19,059 nt of DNA from positions 1 to 19,059 of the forward strand of contig CAZACQ010000019.1 in NCBI GenBank assembly GCA_964483725.1. The letters run 5' to 3'. Every line of letters starts with the position of its first letter. The first letter of the stretch is position 1. This DNA is from CAZACQ01 sp964483725. GTDB lineage: Bacteria > Patescibacteriota > Gracilibacteria > Absconditabacterales > Absconditicoccaceae. Shown here piece by piece: positions 1 through 8,835 of the stretch. A program made the position numbers and the translations under genes. A model generated the notes under the pieces. The model did no database searches, had not been told where the DNA came from, and saw only the letters and a program-made list of their open reading frames with translations.

Positions 1-24
1 TTAATAAAATTTATCATTATGTCA

Positions 25-53
25 AGTATAAATTTTTTAGATGGATTTGTCAA
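25..53 (-). promoter_or_regulatory. Strong sigma70-type promoter firing out of the left edge
   Basis: On the minus strand a perfect -35 box TTGACA (48-53) lies 17 bp from a TATACT -10 box (25-30). This is the best promoter match in the window. Transcription would start near position 18 and run left, so the gene it serves lies outside the window. It is not the promoter of the upstream penicillin-binding protein gene, which ends at 163. The match is seen directly; activity is inferred. Confidence 0.7.
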
Positions 54-81
54 ATATTTGAATAAATTGTTTGGACAAATC
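44..81. repeat. 8-bp inverted repeat overlapping the -35 box of the left-edge promoter
   Basis: GATTTGTC (44-51) and its exact reverse complement GACAAATC (74-81) are separated by 22 bp. The left arm overlaps the -35 hexamer at 48-53. A 10-bp palindrome, CAAATATTTG, lies between the arms at 51-60. This could be a repressor or activator site. In DNA this AT-rich it could also be chance. The rest of 54-162 contains no gene, and no clear hairpin-plus-T-run terminator was seen after the stop at 163. Confidence 0.35.
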
Positions 82-162
82 ATTTATCTTAATGCTTAAT
101 AACAAACTTTATCAAAAACGATTAAACAAACAAATATAAAACTATATAATATCAAAAAATCA

Positions 163-2598
163 CTACTTCTGAATTCCAGAATACTCAATCAAGAATTTAG
201 AAACATCTCTATTTACAAATCAGGCTGTACTACCTCACCACTGAGATTGTCTAGGACGACGAACTTGTGATATAACTACATATCTAGGATCTTCAGCAGT
301 AGTCACACCTGCAAAACCTCAATAAGTCCATCATCTACCAGTTTGATAACTTCATCTAAATGCTATTTGTGATGTACCTGACTTTCATCATACAGAATAA
401 AAAGGTATTCATACCATACTTCAAAGATGTTCTTCATCTTCCATATCTAATAGTTCTCACATTGACTCAAGCATCTGCTCTGATGTATCTTCTGAAAAAA
501 TCCTTTTTCATTTTTTGGGTTCAAATTCTGTATATTCTCAAGTTGATGGATCATAAATTTTATCCAAAACAGTAGGGTTCAACATATATCAACCATTTAT
601 CATAGCAGAATATGCAGTAGCTAACTGTATAGGTGTAGTTAGAAGTCATTGTCAAAAACTATTATTAAAAAACCTTGCCATAGAAAAATCTTCTAATCAA
701 GTAATATTACCAGAATCTTCTCAAGCTAACTCTACTCAAGTTTGTCTACCAAATCCTAATTTTTCTAAATAAGAATAAAAAACATATCTTCAAGTTCTTT
801 GAACAATTCTAACCATTCAAACATTACATGACCAATCTAATGCATGCAAAAAAGTATTATTTCAAATACATTGATCTTGAATATTACTAATAGTATAAGG
901 TCATATTTCTACACTTCATTCATCTTCATAAAAATCATAAAGTCATATTTCATCACTATCAAGTCATAAAGCTACAGTAATAGATTTGAAAGTACTTCAA
1001 GGTTCAGATGGATATGCAATATTTCTATCCACAAATACCTGTGGTCATAGCTTATTTGAAAATATATATTTTTTGGTACTAGGGTCTTTTCTTTCATCAT
1101 ATGTAGCCATTCTAAGTTCTCAGTTATCCTCTATCAAAACCGGTATATCAATGTATTGATCTTCATCAACTATATATCTTTCTTCATAAGAAAGTGGTTC
1201 TATAGTATAATAATCAGAATAGAAATTTGGGTCATAATCTGGATAATTTACTGATGCTTTAATTTTTCAAGTATGAGGATCCATAACAATAACTGACAAT
1301 GTATCAGGCTCTAATTCATTATAATATGTCTGTGTTATTCTTTCTACATTTTCTTGTATTGTTGGATCTATAGTTAGATAAACATCAGATCAGTCAATTG
1401 GTTCTTGGATATCAAATGTATTTGATCATATCATTCATATCCAAGGAACAGATACTCATACCATTTGACCATCTCTACCAGATAAAAGTTTATCAAAATA
1501 CTCTTCAACTCAATAAAAGGCTTGTCATTCATTATTTAAATATCACAAGACATGAGACATAAAAGGTCAATAAGGATAATACCTTCTTTGACTTTCTTCA
1601 TATCAAAGTCAATGCAAAAGAGGGACTCCATCATGTCTATCAAAAAAATATTCATCTTTCATATCTCTTATTTTCCTTACAATTTGTCAAGAAACATTGG
1701 TAGCTACCCTTACATATCTTATTTCTCTTTCTTGTAAGTTTCTAGCTACTGCCTCCAAAGTATAATTATATCAATTTCTTTCAAGTATTTGATATATTTG
1801 TCTTGCAGCAGTGTTTATATCATCAACTTCTCAAGGTAACAAATATAAATAGTTTCATTCTACGGCAATATAATCTTCTCAAAGATTTTCAAATTCCATC
1901 AACAATGAATCATTATCAAAATAACCAAAATAATTGGCATCTCTAACTCATCATTGAGTCATATCTATAAGTCTTTCTGCTATAATTTCATAAGCATCTT
2001 CCTTTTCAAAGTCATCTGCAGCTTCTTGCATTTCTTGCTGAAATGATTCCTCATCCAATAATAATTGTTGTGTATCTCAAGTTAGGAAAAAAGTTTGTTC
2101 TTCCTCTGGAAGTATTTGTTCTCAAGAAAAATCTTCTATATTTCTAATACATTCAATTTCATCAGGAGTTTCAAGTCAATAAGTAACACAAAAATGTTCA
2201 TATAAAACTGGTGTAACTTTTTCTACAAATTTTTCTTGTTCATTTACCAATCAAGGATCAATAAATAATGTATATATATCAATATTTTCAGTAAGTTTTC
2301 TTTCATTTCATGAACTATCTGTTACAAATATATTTCACCTTTGAGCCTCTAATGTAGTATTACTAGAATGTTGTGATATCAATCTTTGTTCATAATGTTC
2401 TGCATGTAAAACTTGCAATTGAAAAAGCCTAAAAAATATAATCAAAAATAAAAATCAGAAAAATATTAATAATTTATTTTCTCTTCACATATTACTAGCC
2501 TTTTTTAGAAATTTATTATTATTCGCTTTTTTATTAATTTTTTTTGATACAATATCATAATAATACTCCAAATATCTGATAATCTTATTTTTTTTCAT
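163..2598 (-). CDS. Class B penicillin-binding protein (peptidoglycan transpeptidase, FtsI/PBP2 type)
   Basis: An 811-residue membrane-anchored transpeptidase that cross-links peptidoglycan stem peptides on the outer face of the membrane. A basic cytoplasmic tail is followed by one transmembrane helix at about residues 43-60. Next comes the class B motif RGNIF, then a long acidic stretch (about 100-290) richer in Glu/Asp than usual. The penicillin-binding domain follows, with all three active-site motifs: S535-T-F-K538 (in EPGSTFK), S590-C-N592 and K739-S-G-T742. KSGT replaces the commoner KTGT. More than 40 glycines are encoded by UGA, so standard-code reading shatters the gene. The start ATG (2596-2598) precedes the basic tail. 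It lies 25 bp after topA and is probably co-transcribed. Stop is TAG. Cell-division (FtsI) and elongation (PBP2) roles cannot be separated from sequence alone, so no symbol is given. Confidence 0.9.
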
Positions 2599-2623
2599 TT
2601 AAAGCTATAGAATATAATTTAAA

Positions 2624-4915
2624 TTATTTATTTTTTCATTTTTTTGGTATAGATTTTGCATTTTTACACTTTGGGTATTTATCACATGCTAAAAACGGAC
2701 CTCTCTTTCATTTTTTAACTACCATAGTTCACTCACCACATTTATCACATGTATCTCCACCGTATTCTTCTTGTAATTGTGTAGTTTTTTCATCTTGTAT
2801 CTTTCCTATCCATTTCACTTCTGGATATCTATCAGAAGCCAAGAAAGGTCAATACCTTCAAACTTTTACAACTATATTTCATCACTCAGGACATGGTTTT
2901 CATTCATATTTATCCTTAAGTTTTTGGATATAATCTTGTTCCTCTTTGGTATTAGTAACATATTTACAGTCTGGATAATTATCACATCAAATAAATTTAC
3001 CAGTTTTTCAAAATTTATAAACAAGATTTCATCAACATTCTGGACATTCTTCTCAAACATAAAGTACTGCTTTTTCACTAGTATCAGATTTTTCTAGATC
3101 TTTTTTAAATTCTTTCCAAAAATTTTCTAACATTTTTTTCCAATCTTGTTTTCACTCAGAAATTTTATCTAACTTTTCTTCAAGCTTTGCAGTAAATTTG
3201 TAGTCCATGAGTTTCTCAAAGTTCTTTTCAAGAAAATCATTTACTAAAAATGCAATATCACTTGGATATAGTTTTTTATCCTCCTTTTTTTCTACATATC
3301 ATCTTTCAATTATAGTACTGATAGTAGGAGCATAAGTTGATGGTCTTCAAATTCATTCACTTTCAAGTTTTTTTACCAAACTTGCTTCAGTATATCTAGA
3401 AGGCGGTTTTGTGAAATTTTGATAAGCTCATATATATTCATTTTTAATAATTTCTGATTTCTTTAATTTTGGAAGCAAAGTTTCTTGCATAGGCAGCTTA
3501 CCAAAATAATCCAACCAAACTTGCATAAATCAATTAAATTTAATAGTCTGTCACTTTACCAATCGCTCTTGATCCTTATCTTTTATACTAAGCTTAATTG
3601 TCTTATTTTCCAATTTAGCATCAGCCATTTGAGATGCCAATGTTCTAAGCCAAATTAGTGTATATAATTTCTTTTCATTAGCTGAAAGAGACATAGAATC
3701 AGGAACATTATTTATATTAGTAGGCCTAATTGCCTCATGAGCCTCTTGTGCTCATTTAGATTTGCTTTTATAATTTCTAGTTTGTAAATAATCTTTTCAA
3801 TATCTTGCATTTACAAATCAAGCTACATTTTTCAAAAATCAAGAAGATAAGCTAACACTATCTGTTCTCATATATGTAATAAATCAATTTTCATATAACT
3901 TTTGGGCAACTGACATTACTTGCTTTACTCACCATCATAACTTATTACTTGCTTCTTGTTGTAAAGTAGAAGTTATAAATGGAGCTCAGGGAGTTCTTTT
4001 ACTAGATGTAGATTTTACTTCTTTTACTTCAAAATCAAAACTTTCATCAAAGCGAATTATTTTGTTTCAAGTTTTCTCATCCTTTAAATTTTTTGCTTTT
4101 TTTGATATTCATATTTGAGAAAAAACTTTATCCAAATCTTTTTCCTTAGTTAAATTTACTTTTTCTCAATCTATTTTATCCAAAACTCATATAAAATTAA
4201 TATTTTCCTTAGAAAATTCTGCTTTCACTTTCCAGGATTCATCTGGTTTAAAAGATTGTATTTCTCTTTCTTTTTCTACTATTAATTTTACTGCCACAGA
4301 TTGAACTCTACCAGCACTTAATCATCTTTTCACTTTGGACCACAAAACTGGAGAAACTTTAAATCAGACTATCCTATCCAAAAGTCTTCTAGCCTGTTGA
4401 CTATTAACTAGATTAACATCAACTTTCCTAGGGTTTTCTACAGCTTGTAGTATTGCATCTTTTGTGATTTCATGAAAAACTATTCTTGGAGTATCTTTTT
4501 TGAGTTTCAAAGCATCCAACAAATGCCAAGCTATCGCTTCTCACTCACGATCTTCATCTGTAGCAAGCCATATTTGCTCATAGTTTTTTGCAAGTTTTTT
4601 AAGCTCTGATACTACTTTCTTTTTATCAGGCATCACTTCATAGCTAGCATCAAAATTATTATCAATATCTATTCAAAATCATTTTTTGGGTAAATCTATA
4701 ACATGTCACATACTAGCTGCGACATCCCAATCTTTTCATAAAAATTTTTTAATAGTATTTGATTTAGCTGGTGACTCAACTATCAGCAAATTTTTAGCTC
4801 AGTTTTTAGTACTAGTCTTAGTTTTTTTTGTAGATTTACTTGTCCTAGTCTTACTAGAAGTTTTAGTAGATTTTGTTGAAGTTTGAGACTTTTTGCTAGC
4901 AGATTTAGCTGGCAT
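2624..4915 (-). CDS. topA: DNA topoisomerase I (type IA)
   Basis: A 763-residue enzyme that relaxes negatively supercoiled DNA by transient single-strand cleavage. Residues 1-42 form an extra N-terminal tail made almost only of Lys, Ser and Thr. The TOPRIM domain starts with LLIVESPAK (E47) and carries the metal-binding DEDREGE (120-126). The catalytic tyrosine is Y348 in ITYMRTDS. Three C-terminal zinc-ribbon repeats follow. The first (CPEC at 624-627, then C..C) and the third (CDKC) have all four cysteines. The middle one begins CPEGG and keeps only one, so it probably binds no zinc. Codon 451 is CGA at a usually aromatic position (see findings). It sits 90 bp after the hydrolase gene, with a candidate promoter in between, and 25 bp before the PBP gene. 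The start was chosen as the only ATG ahead of the TOPRIM domain with the tail in frame. Stop is TAA. Confidence 0.96.
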
Positions 4916-4949
4916 ATAAATTTATTAATATTTAAATTAGTATATATTA

Positions 4950-4977
4950 CTTATATAATTTTTTTTATATTTTTCAA
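4950..4977 (-). promoter_or_regulatory. Candidate promoter for topA
   Basis: On the minus strand TTGAAA (4972-4977) lies 16 bp from TATAAG (4950-4955), in the 90-bp gap between the hydrolase stop and the topA start. A second possible -10, TATACT (4939-4944), lacks a good -35. The surrounding DNA is nearly pure A/T, so chance matches are likely. No terminator hairpin was seen after the hydrolase, so read-through from upstream is also possible. Confidence 0.35.
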
Positions 4978-5005
4978 ACCATTTTGGAGTTTTTGTTTTT
5001 AAATT

Positions 5006-5779
5006 TTATTTTATCAGATATTCAAGCTTTTGCCAAAAATCTTCATAAAAAAATAAATCATTGTGTCATGCGGATTCTATTAAATTATAGCTTTTATTTC
5101 CTAATCAAAAACTTTCATATAAATTCTTAGAATAAGAAGGGTTTATTATATTATCATTATCTCAATGTAATATATGCAAATCTCAAGTATAGTTTGAAAG
5201 ATATTTTATATTATCGTAGTTTTCTGTAAATAATAATTCTACAGGAAATATTGGATACAAATCCTTTGCAATATTTAAACTTGAATCAAAAGGTGATATC
5301 AAAACTAGATTATTCACATTTGATATTTTGGACTGATATGATGCTGGTCATGATCATAAACTTTCTCATAAGACAGTAATCTTAGTATAATTATTATCAT
5401 CTATAAATTTTTTTATAGAGTTTACAGATTTTAGTATCTTTTCTTTTGAACTTGATTGTCAATCTCATCAATATCAAGGATACTCATTAATCAAGAATGA
5501 ATCTCAAATTTCTTCAAAGCTTTCTTTATATATATGTCTATTACAAGCAGAACCAGCATTTCAATGATAAAGAACTATAATATTATCTCAAGTACTTTTA
5601 GAATAATAAAATCTAGCATCTTCATATTCTAATGCTTCATAATATTCCAAATATGGACAATCCCCAAAATCATATCAATTTGGCATATATATTAAATTTT
5701 TTTGGAAAAAAAATAAAAAAAGCAAAAAGAATAAGTAAATTCATGATATTAATCAAAATAATTTCAAAAATATTTTCAT
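5006..5779 (-). CDS. Membrane-anchored alpha/beta hydrolase
   Basis: A 257-residue protein with an N-terminal hydrophobic helix (about residues 5-26) that should anchor it in, or carry it across, the membrane. The rest is an alpha/beta-hydrolase fold. NIIVLYHGNAGS supplies the oxyanion strand and turn. The nucleophile elbow GESLGSG carries S140. The acid is D207 in HGDND (D209 is the alternative), and the base is H239 in SAGHND. The HGNAGS motif resembles the Bem46/ABHD13 group of serine hydrolases, but the substrate is unknown. Lipase, esterase or peptidase activity is all possible. It starts 18 bp after queA and is the last gene of the umuD-umuC-queA run. Glycine in the elbow and in the histidine loop is encoded by UGA. 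Stop is TAA. Confidence 0.85.
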
Positions 5780-5797
5780 ATTAGATTTTTTTTAAAT

Positions 5798-6853
5798 TTA
5801 AATTATCCACATAGCATCACCAAAGGAAAAAAACCTATAATCATTCTCTTTTGCAAACTCATATGATTTCTTAATATTATCTAATCAAGCAAAACTTGAA
5901 ACCAACATTAGTAATGTAGATTTGGGTAAATGAAAATTTGTTATCAAACTATCAACAAACTTCCACTTATATCAAGGATATATAAATATATCTGTATTTT
6001 GTGATCAATGAGATAAAAATCATTTATCATCAGCAAAAGATTCCAAAGTCCTTACTGATGTAGTTCAAACTGCAATTATTCTTTTATTATTCTTTTTATA
6101 TTCATTAAGCCTATCTGCTGTTGCTTTATCTATTTGAGCAAATTCTGAATGCATATTATGATCCTTAATATTTTCTGTCTCTACTGACCTAAATGTTCAA
6201 ACTCAAACATGTAATAGTAGATTTTCAATTTTAACTCATTTTTTCTTCAGTTTTTCTAACAAGGAACTTGTAAAATGCAAACCTGCTGTAGGTGCTGCAG
6301 CACTTCATTTTTCATTAGCATAAATAGTTTGATAATCATCAGAAGAAAAGTCTTTATTTTTGATATAAGGAGGAAGAGGCAATTCTCAAACCTTATCAAT
6401 AGCTTCAAAAAAGTCAGCACCAGATTTATCAAATTCTATAATTCTACCCATATCTGCAAAATCTATTATTTTTCAATTTAATACATTACTTCATTTCATA
6501 TCATAAAATTTTATAATTCTTCAGAGTTTTAGATTATTGCCTGGGAAACCCATACATTCCCAAGTGTTTCAATTTATCTGCCTATGTAATAAAATTTGTA
6601 TATCTTTTATTTTATGAGATTTCCTAGGGTATATATCCATTTTTCAAAACAATCTAGCATTTATAACTTTAGTTGTATTTAATACAAGTACATCATTTTC
6701 TGTAAGATAATTTTCTATTTGATAAAACAAATTATCTTGAATATCTCAAGTACTTGAATTCAAAATCAACAGTTTAGACTTATCTCTTGGATAGATCGGA
6801 CTTTGAGCAATTTTATTCTCTGGTAGAGAATAATCAAATTCTGAGAGCTTCAT
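5798..6853 (-). CDS. queA: S-adenosylmethionine:tRNA ribosyltransferase-isomerase (queuosine synthesis)
   Basis: A 351-residue enzyme, close to the usual length of about 350. QueA transfers and isomerises the ribosyl group of S-adenosylmethionine onto preQ1 at position 34 of certain tRNAs, giving epoxyqueuosine. Family signatures are seen in order: the start LSEFDYSLPENKIAQ, VLNTTKVINARL, LPLPPYI, GSAAAPTAGLHFT, HVGVGTFR, HNMHSE, then HLPKSTLLMLVSSF and the C-terminal YRFFSFGDAMWI. It starts 25 bp after umuC and ends 18 bp before the hydrolase. The partner enzyme Tgt is not in the window. Many glycines, including both in HVGVGTF, are UGA. Stop is TAA. Confidence 0.97.
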
Positions 6854-6878
6854 TGATAAATATTATAAAATAAATTAT

Positions 6879-8105
6879 TTAAGAAGATTTCACAGTTCAA
6901 AGGTACAATAAAGAATATCTATCTTTTGTCTTTTTGCTTCTTTTATTATCAATACTACTAGCTGATCTTACAGATGATTTTCAATACTTATTATTCAAAG
7001 AGTTTATAGTAGACCATAATTTTTCTTTTTGCTTTTGTGAATCATCATAAAATAATCAAGCAAATTCTTTTTTGGAAATCAAAGAAGAAAATGATACTCA
7101 TGTAGACCTATATTCAGTTCAATCTTGAATCATATCAGCAAGCAAATTCAAAGACTTAGCAAAAAGCTCTTTTCTATCATTACTTGGATTATCTAATTTT
7201 ATTTTTTTCTTATAGATATTAAAATCCCTATCTTTTAGGAAAACTTTGATTTCATTACAAAGCAAAGATTTTTCAAACATATCTTTCCATGCATTTTCTA
7301 AATTTAAAGAAAGATGACTTTCCAATATAGACTTATCAGAAGTAAAATTAGGATTGAATGAATAAGACCTTTCTATAGACTTAGGGAAATCTTTAGCTGA
7401 AAAGTCTATTGCATCAAATCAATTAAGTTCCAACCAAACTTTCAATCAATATCATTTTAAAGTATTTTTTACAAATTCATAAGATAATGAAACAAAATCA
7501 AGAGCTGTTTCACATCATTCAAGTTTTTCCACAGTTTTGATTCACAAAAATGGCAGATCTTCAAGTTTTAATTTTATAAAAATTTCACTTAATCTAATTG
7601 GATCAATAGCAACAGTATTTCAGTGAGGTTTTCATAGGTCTGACAAAGTTTTTGCAAGCAGTCTAGTGTTGGACACTCAAATTGAAACAGGTATTCATAT
7701 ATTTTTTGCTATTTTGTATTTTAAAGTATCAACTAATTGAGAATAATCTTTAGCTCATCGTAAATCTATATAATCAGTAATATCAACAAAAAATTCATCT
7801 ATACTAAATTGTTCAATTCTATCAAAATATTCTTTTAAAAAAGTATGCAAATTATCTGAAACCTTTCTGTAAAATATATGATCAGGACTCAAAACATTAA
7901 AATCATCTTTCAAAATCTTTTTGGCTTCCCATATAGGAGTTCAAGTTTTAATTCAAAATTTTTTTGCCTCATAAGATTTTGCAATTACAATATCTCAAGC
8001 CACACACAAAGCTTTATTATTATAAAAAGGGTATCTTAGCCTTTCACAAGATACAAAAAAACAATCACAATCAATCAAAGCCCATACTCTATCAGATTTT
8101 TTCAT
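6879..8105 (-). CDS. umuC: Y-family translesion DNA polymerase (UmuC, Pol V catalytic subunit)
   Basis: A 408-residue polymerase (E. coli UmuC has 422) that copies past damaged bases with low fidelity. The palm metal ligands are visible: ALIDCDCFF (D12, D14) near the start and FSIDEFF with D103-E104, close to E. coli UmuC D101-E102. SIGVSNTRLLAKTLSD is the family's conserved helix. A C-terminal little-finger region follows from about residue 240. The fingers segment AKSYEAKKFGIKTGTPIWEA is UmuC-like rather than DinB-like. The start lies 16 bp after umuD, the expected arrangement, since processed UmuD binds UmuC. Codon 116 is CGA, one of three CGA/CGG codons in the window. Stop is TAA. Confidence 0.94.
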
Positions 8106-8121
8106 ACAAACTTTTTTGGTA

Positions 8122-8502
8122 TTAAATATATTTTCTAAAACTGCCAACTACTGTTCAAAATATTTGAAGTTCATCCTGAGGATAAATATTTGGGTAGTCA
8201 TCATTTGCAGATTTTAAATAAAATTTATTTCTTGCATCTAATTCTAGATATTTAAGTGCATATTCTCAATCAACTAGTGCAACTACAATATTTCATTCTT
8301 TGATCTCTAAAGATTTATCTACAACCACATAATCTCAATCTTTTATTCACTCTTGAATCATACTATCTCAATTTACTTTTAAAAAAATAGTACTATGAGG
8401 TCTTTGTACCATAAAATTATCTAAATCAATATAAGTATGTTCTGAATTTGAATCATTACTTGGAAATCAAGCTTTTACAGATTCAAAAAGAGCTATTTTC
8501 AT
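8122..8502 (-). CDS. umuD: UmuD self-cleaving polymerase V accessory protein (S24 peptidase)
   Basis: A 126-residue homologue of UmuD. In E. coli, UmuD cleaves itself on RecA filaments and UmuD' activates UmuC. The Ser-Lys dyad is S47 in NGDSM and K84 in ALKYL. Their 37-residue spacing equals that of E. coli S60/K97. The cleavage site is A11-G12 in KAGFPSN, 35 residues before the serine, exactly as Cys24-Gly25 is in E. coli. The C-terminus DELQIFGTVVGSFRKYI matches the end of the S24 fold. Seven of its eight glycines are UGA. The N-terminal arm before the cleavage site is about 12 residues shorter than in E. coli. It is the first gene of a run with umuC, queA and the hydrolase. Stop is TAA. 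Confidence 0.95.
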
Positions 8503-8524
8503 ATACTAAATATAAATAAAATAA

Positions 8525-8554
8525 ATTATAGATATTTTTAATCAATTAGAACAA
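8525..8554 (-). promoter_or_regulatory. Candidate promoter for umuD-umuC-queA-hydrolase
   Basis: On the minus strand TTGTTC (8549-8554) lies 18 bp from a perfect TATAAT (8525-8530). The -10 is 22 bp before the umuD start and directly follows the hairpin terminator at 8555-8582. No E. coli-type or Bacillus-type LexA box was recognised, so DNA-damage control cannot be read from the sequence. Confidence 0.5.
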
Positions 8555-8582
8555 AAAATCTAGACTAAATAGCCTAGATTTT
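8555..8582 (-). terminator. Rho-independent-type terminator after the efflux operon
   Basis: Arms AAAATCTAG-A-CTA (8555-8567) and TAG-C-CTAGATTTT (8570-8582) form a 13-position stem with one A/C mismatch and a 2-base loop. Transcribed from the minus strand it is followed by a run of U (A-run at 8553-8558). It lies 4 bp past the stop of the DUF2892 gene and just ahead of the umuD promoter, separating the two units. Confidence 0.75.
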
Positions 8583-8586
8583 AAGA

Positions 8587-8775
8587 TTACTCTTTTACTC
8601 AGAATTTTTTAAGAATATTTTTCAAAGGGCAAAATCAAGTAAAACCAAATTGCAATAAATTTGCTCATACAAACATTGTAACAAATAGCCAGTATTCATG
8701 ATGAAAATATCATGCTATTGAAGTAATTAATACTATTGTTCAAGCAACAATTCTAATATAATTTTCTATTTTCAT
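8587..8775 (-). CDS. Small membrane protein, DUF2892 (YgaP-like transmembrane domain)
   Basis: A 62-residue protein with two transmembrane helices. The hallmark is NLLQFGFTGFCPLKNILKK, which matches the DUF2892 family (the C-terminal membrane domain of the rhodanese YgaP), with a conserved cysteine in FCPL. Here the domain stands alone, as is common. Its molecular function is unknown. Five of its six glycines are UGA, which is why it is invisible under the standard code. It lies 60 bp after the RND pump and is the last gene before the terminator at 8555-8582. Stop is TAA. Confidence 0.88.
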
Positions 8776-8808
8776 TCTTAATAAGTTTAGTAAATAAAAG
8801 GTTTGAAG

Positions 8809-8833
8809 CTTGGAAAGTCTTTTATCTTTCAAG
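8809..8833 (-). repeat. Imperfect hairpin between the RND pump and DUF2892 genes
   Basis: CTTGGAAAG (8809-8817) and CTTTCAAG (8826-8833) pair with one bulged G and an 8-base loop, immediately past the RND stop at 8836. A second CAAGCTT/AAGCTTG pair lies nearby, and GATAAAAGA is repeated. On the minus strand the hairpin is not directly followed by a U-run. It may reduce, rather than end, transcription into the small gene. Confidence 0.3.
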
Positions 8834-8835
8834 TT

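Noticed and set aside
1..162. A tRNA or small RNA gene in the left gap
   Set aside because: No cloverleaf, no T-loop-like GTTCRA and very low G+C; only the promoter and inverted repeats are supportable.
360..3097. Several plus-strand open frames of 60-106 codons
   Set aside because: They lie opposite the PBP and topA genes and encode hydrophobic, low-complexity products typical of antisense AT-rich DNA.
8503..8586. A LexA (SOS) box before umuD
   Set aside because: Neither CTGT-N8-ACAG nor GAAC-N4-GTTC is present. The only dyad is the terminator hairpin.
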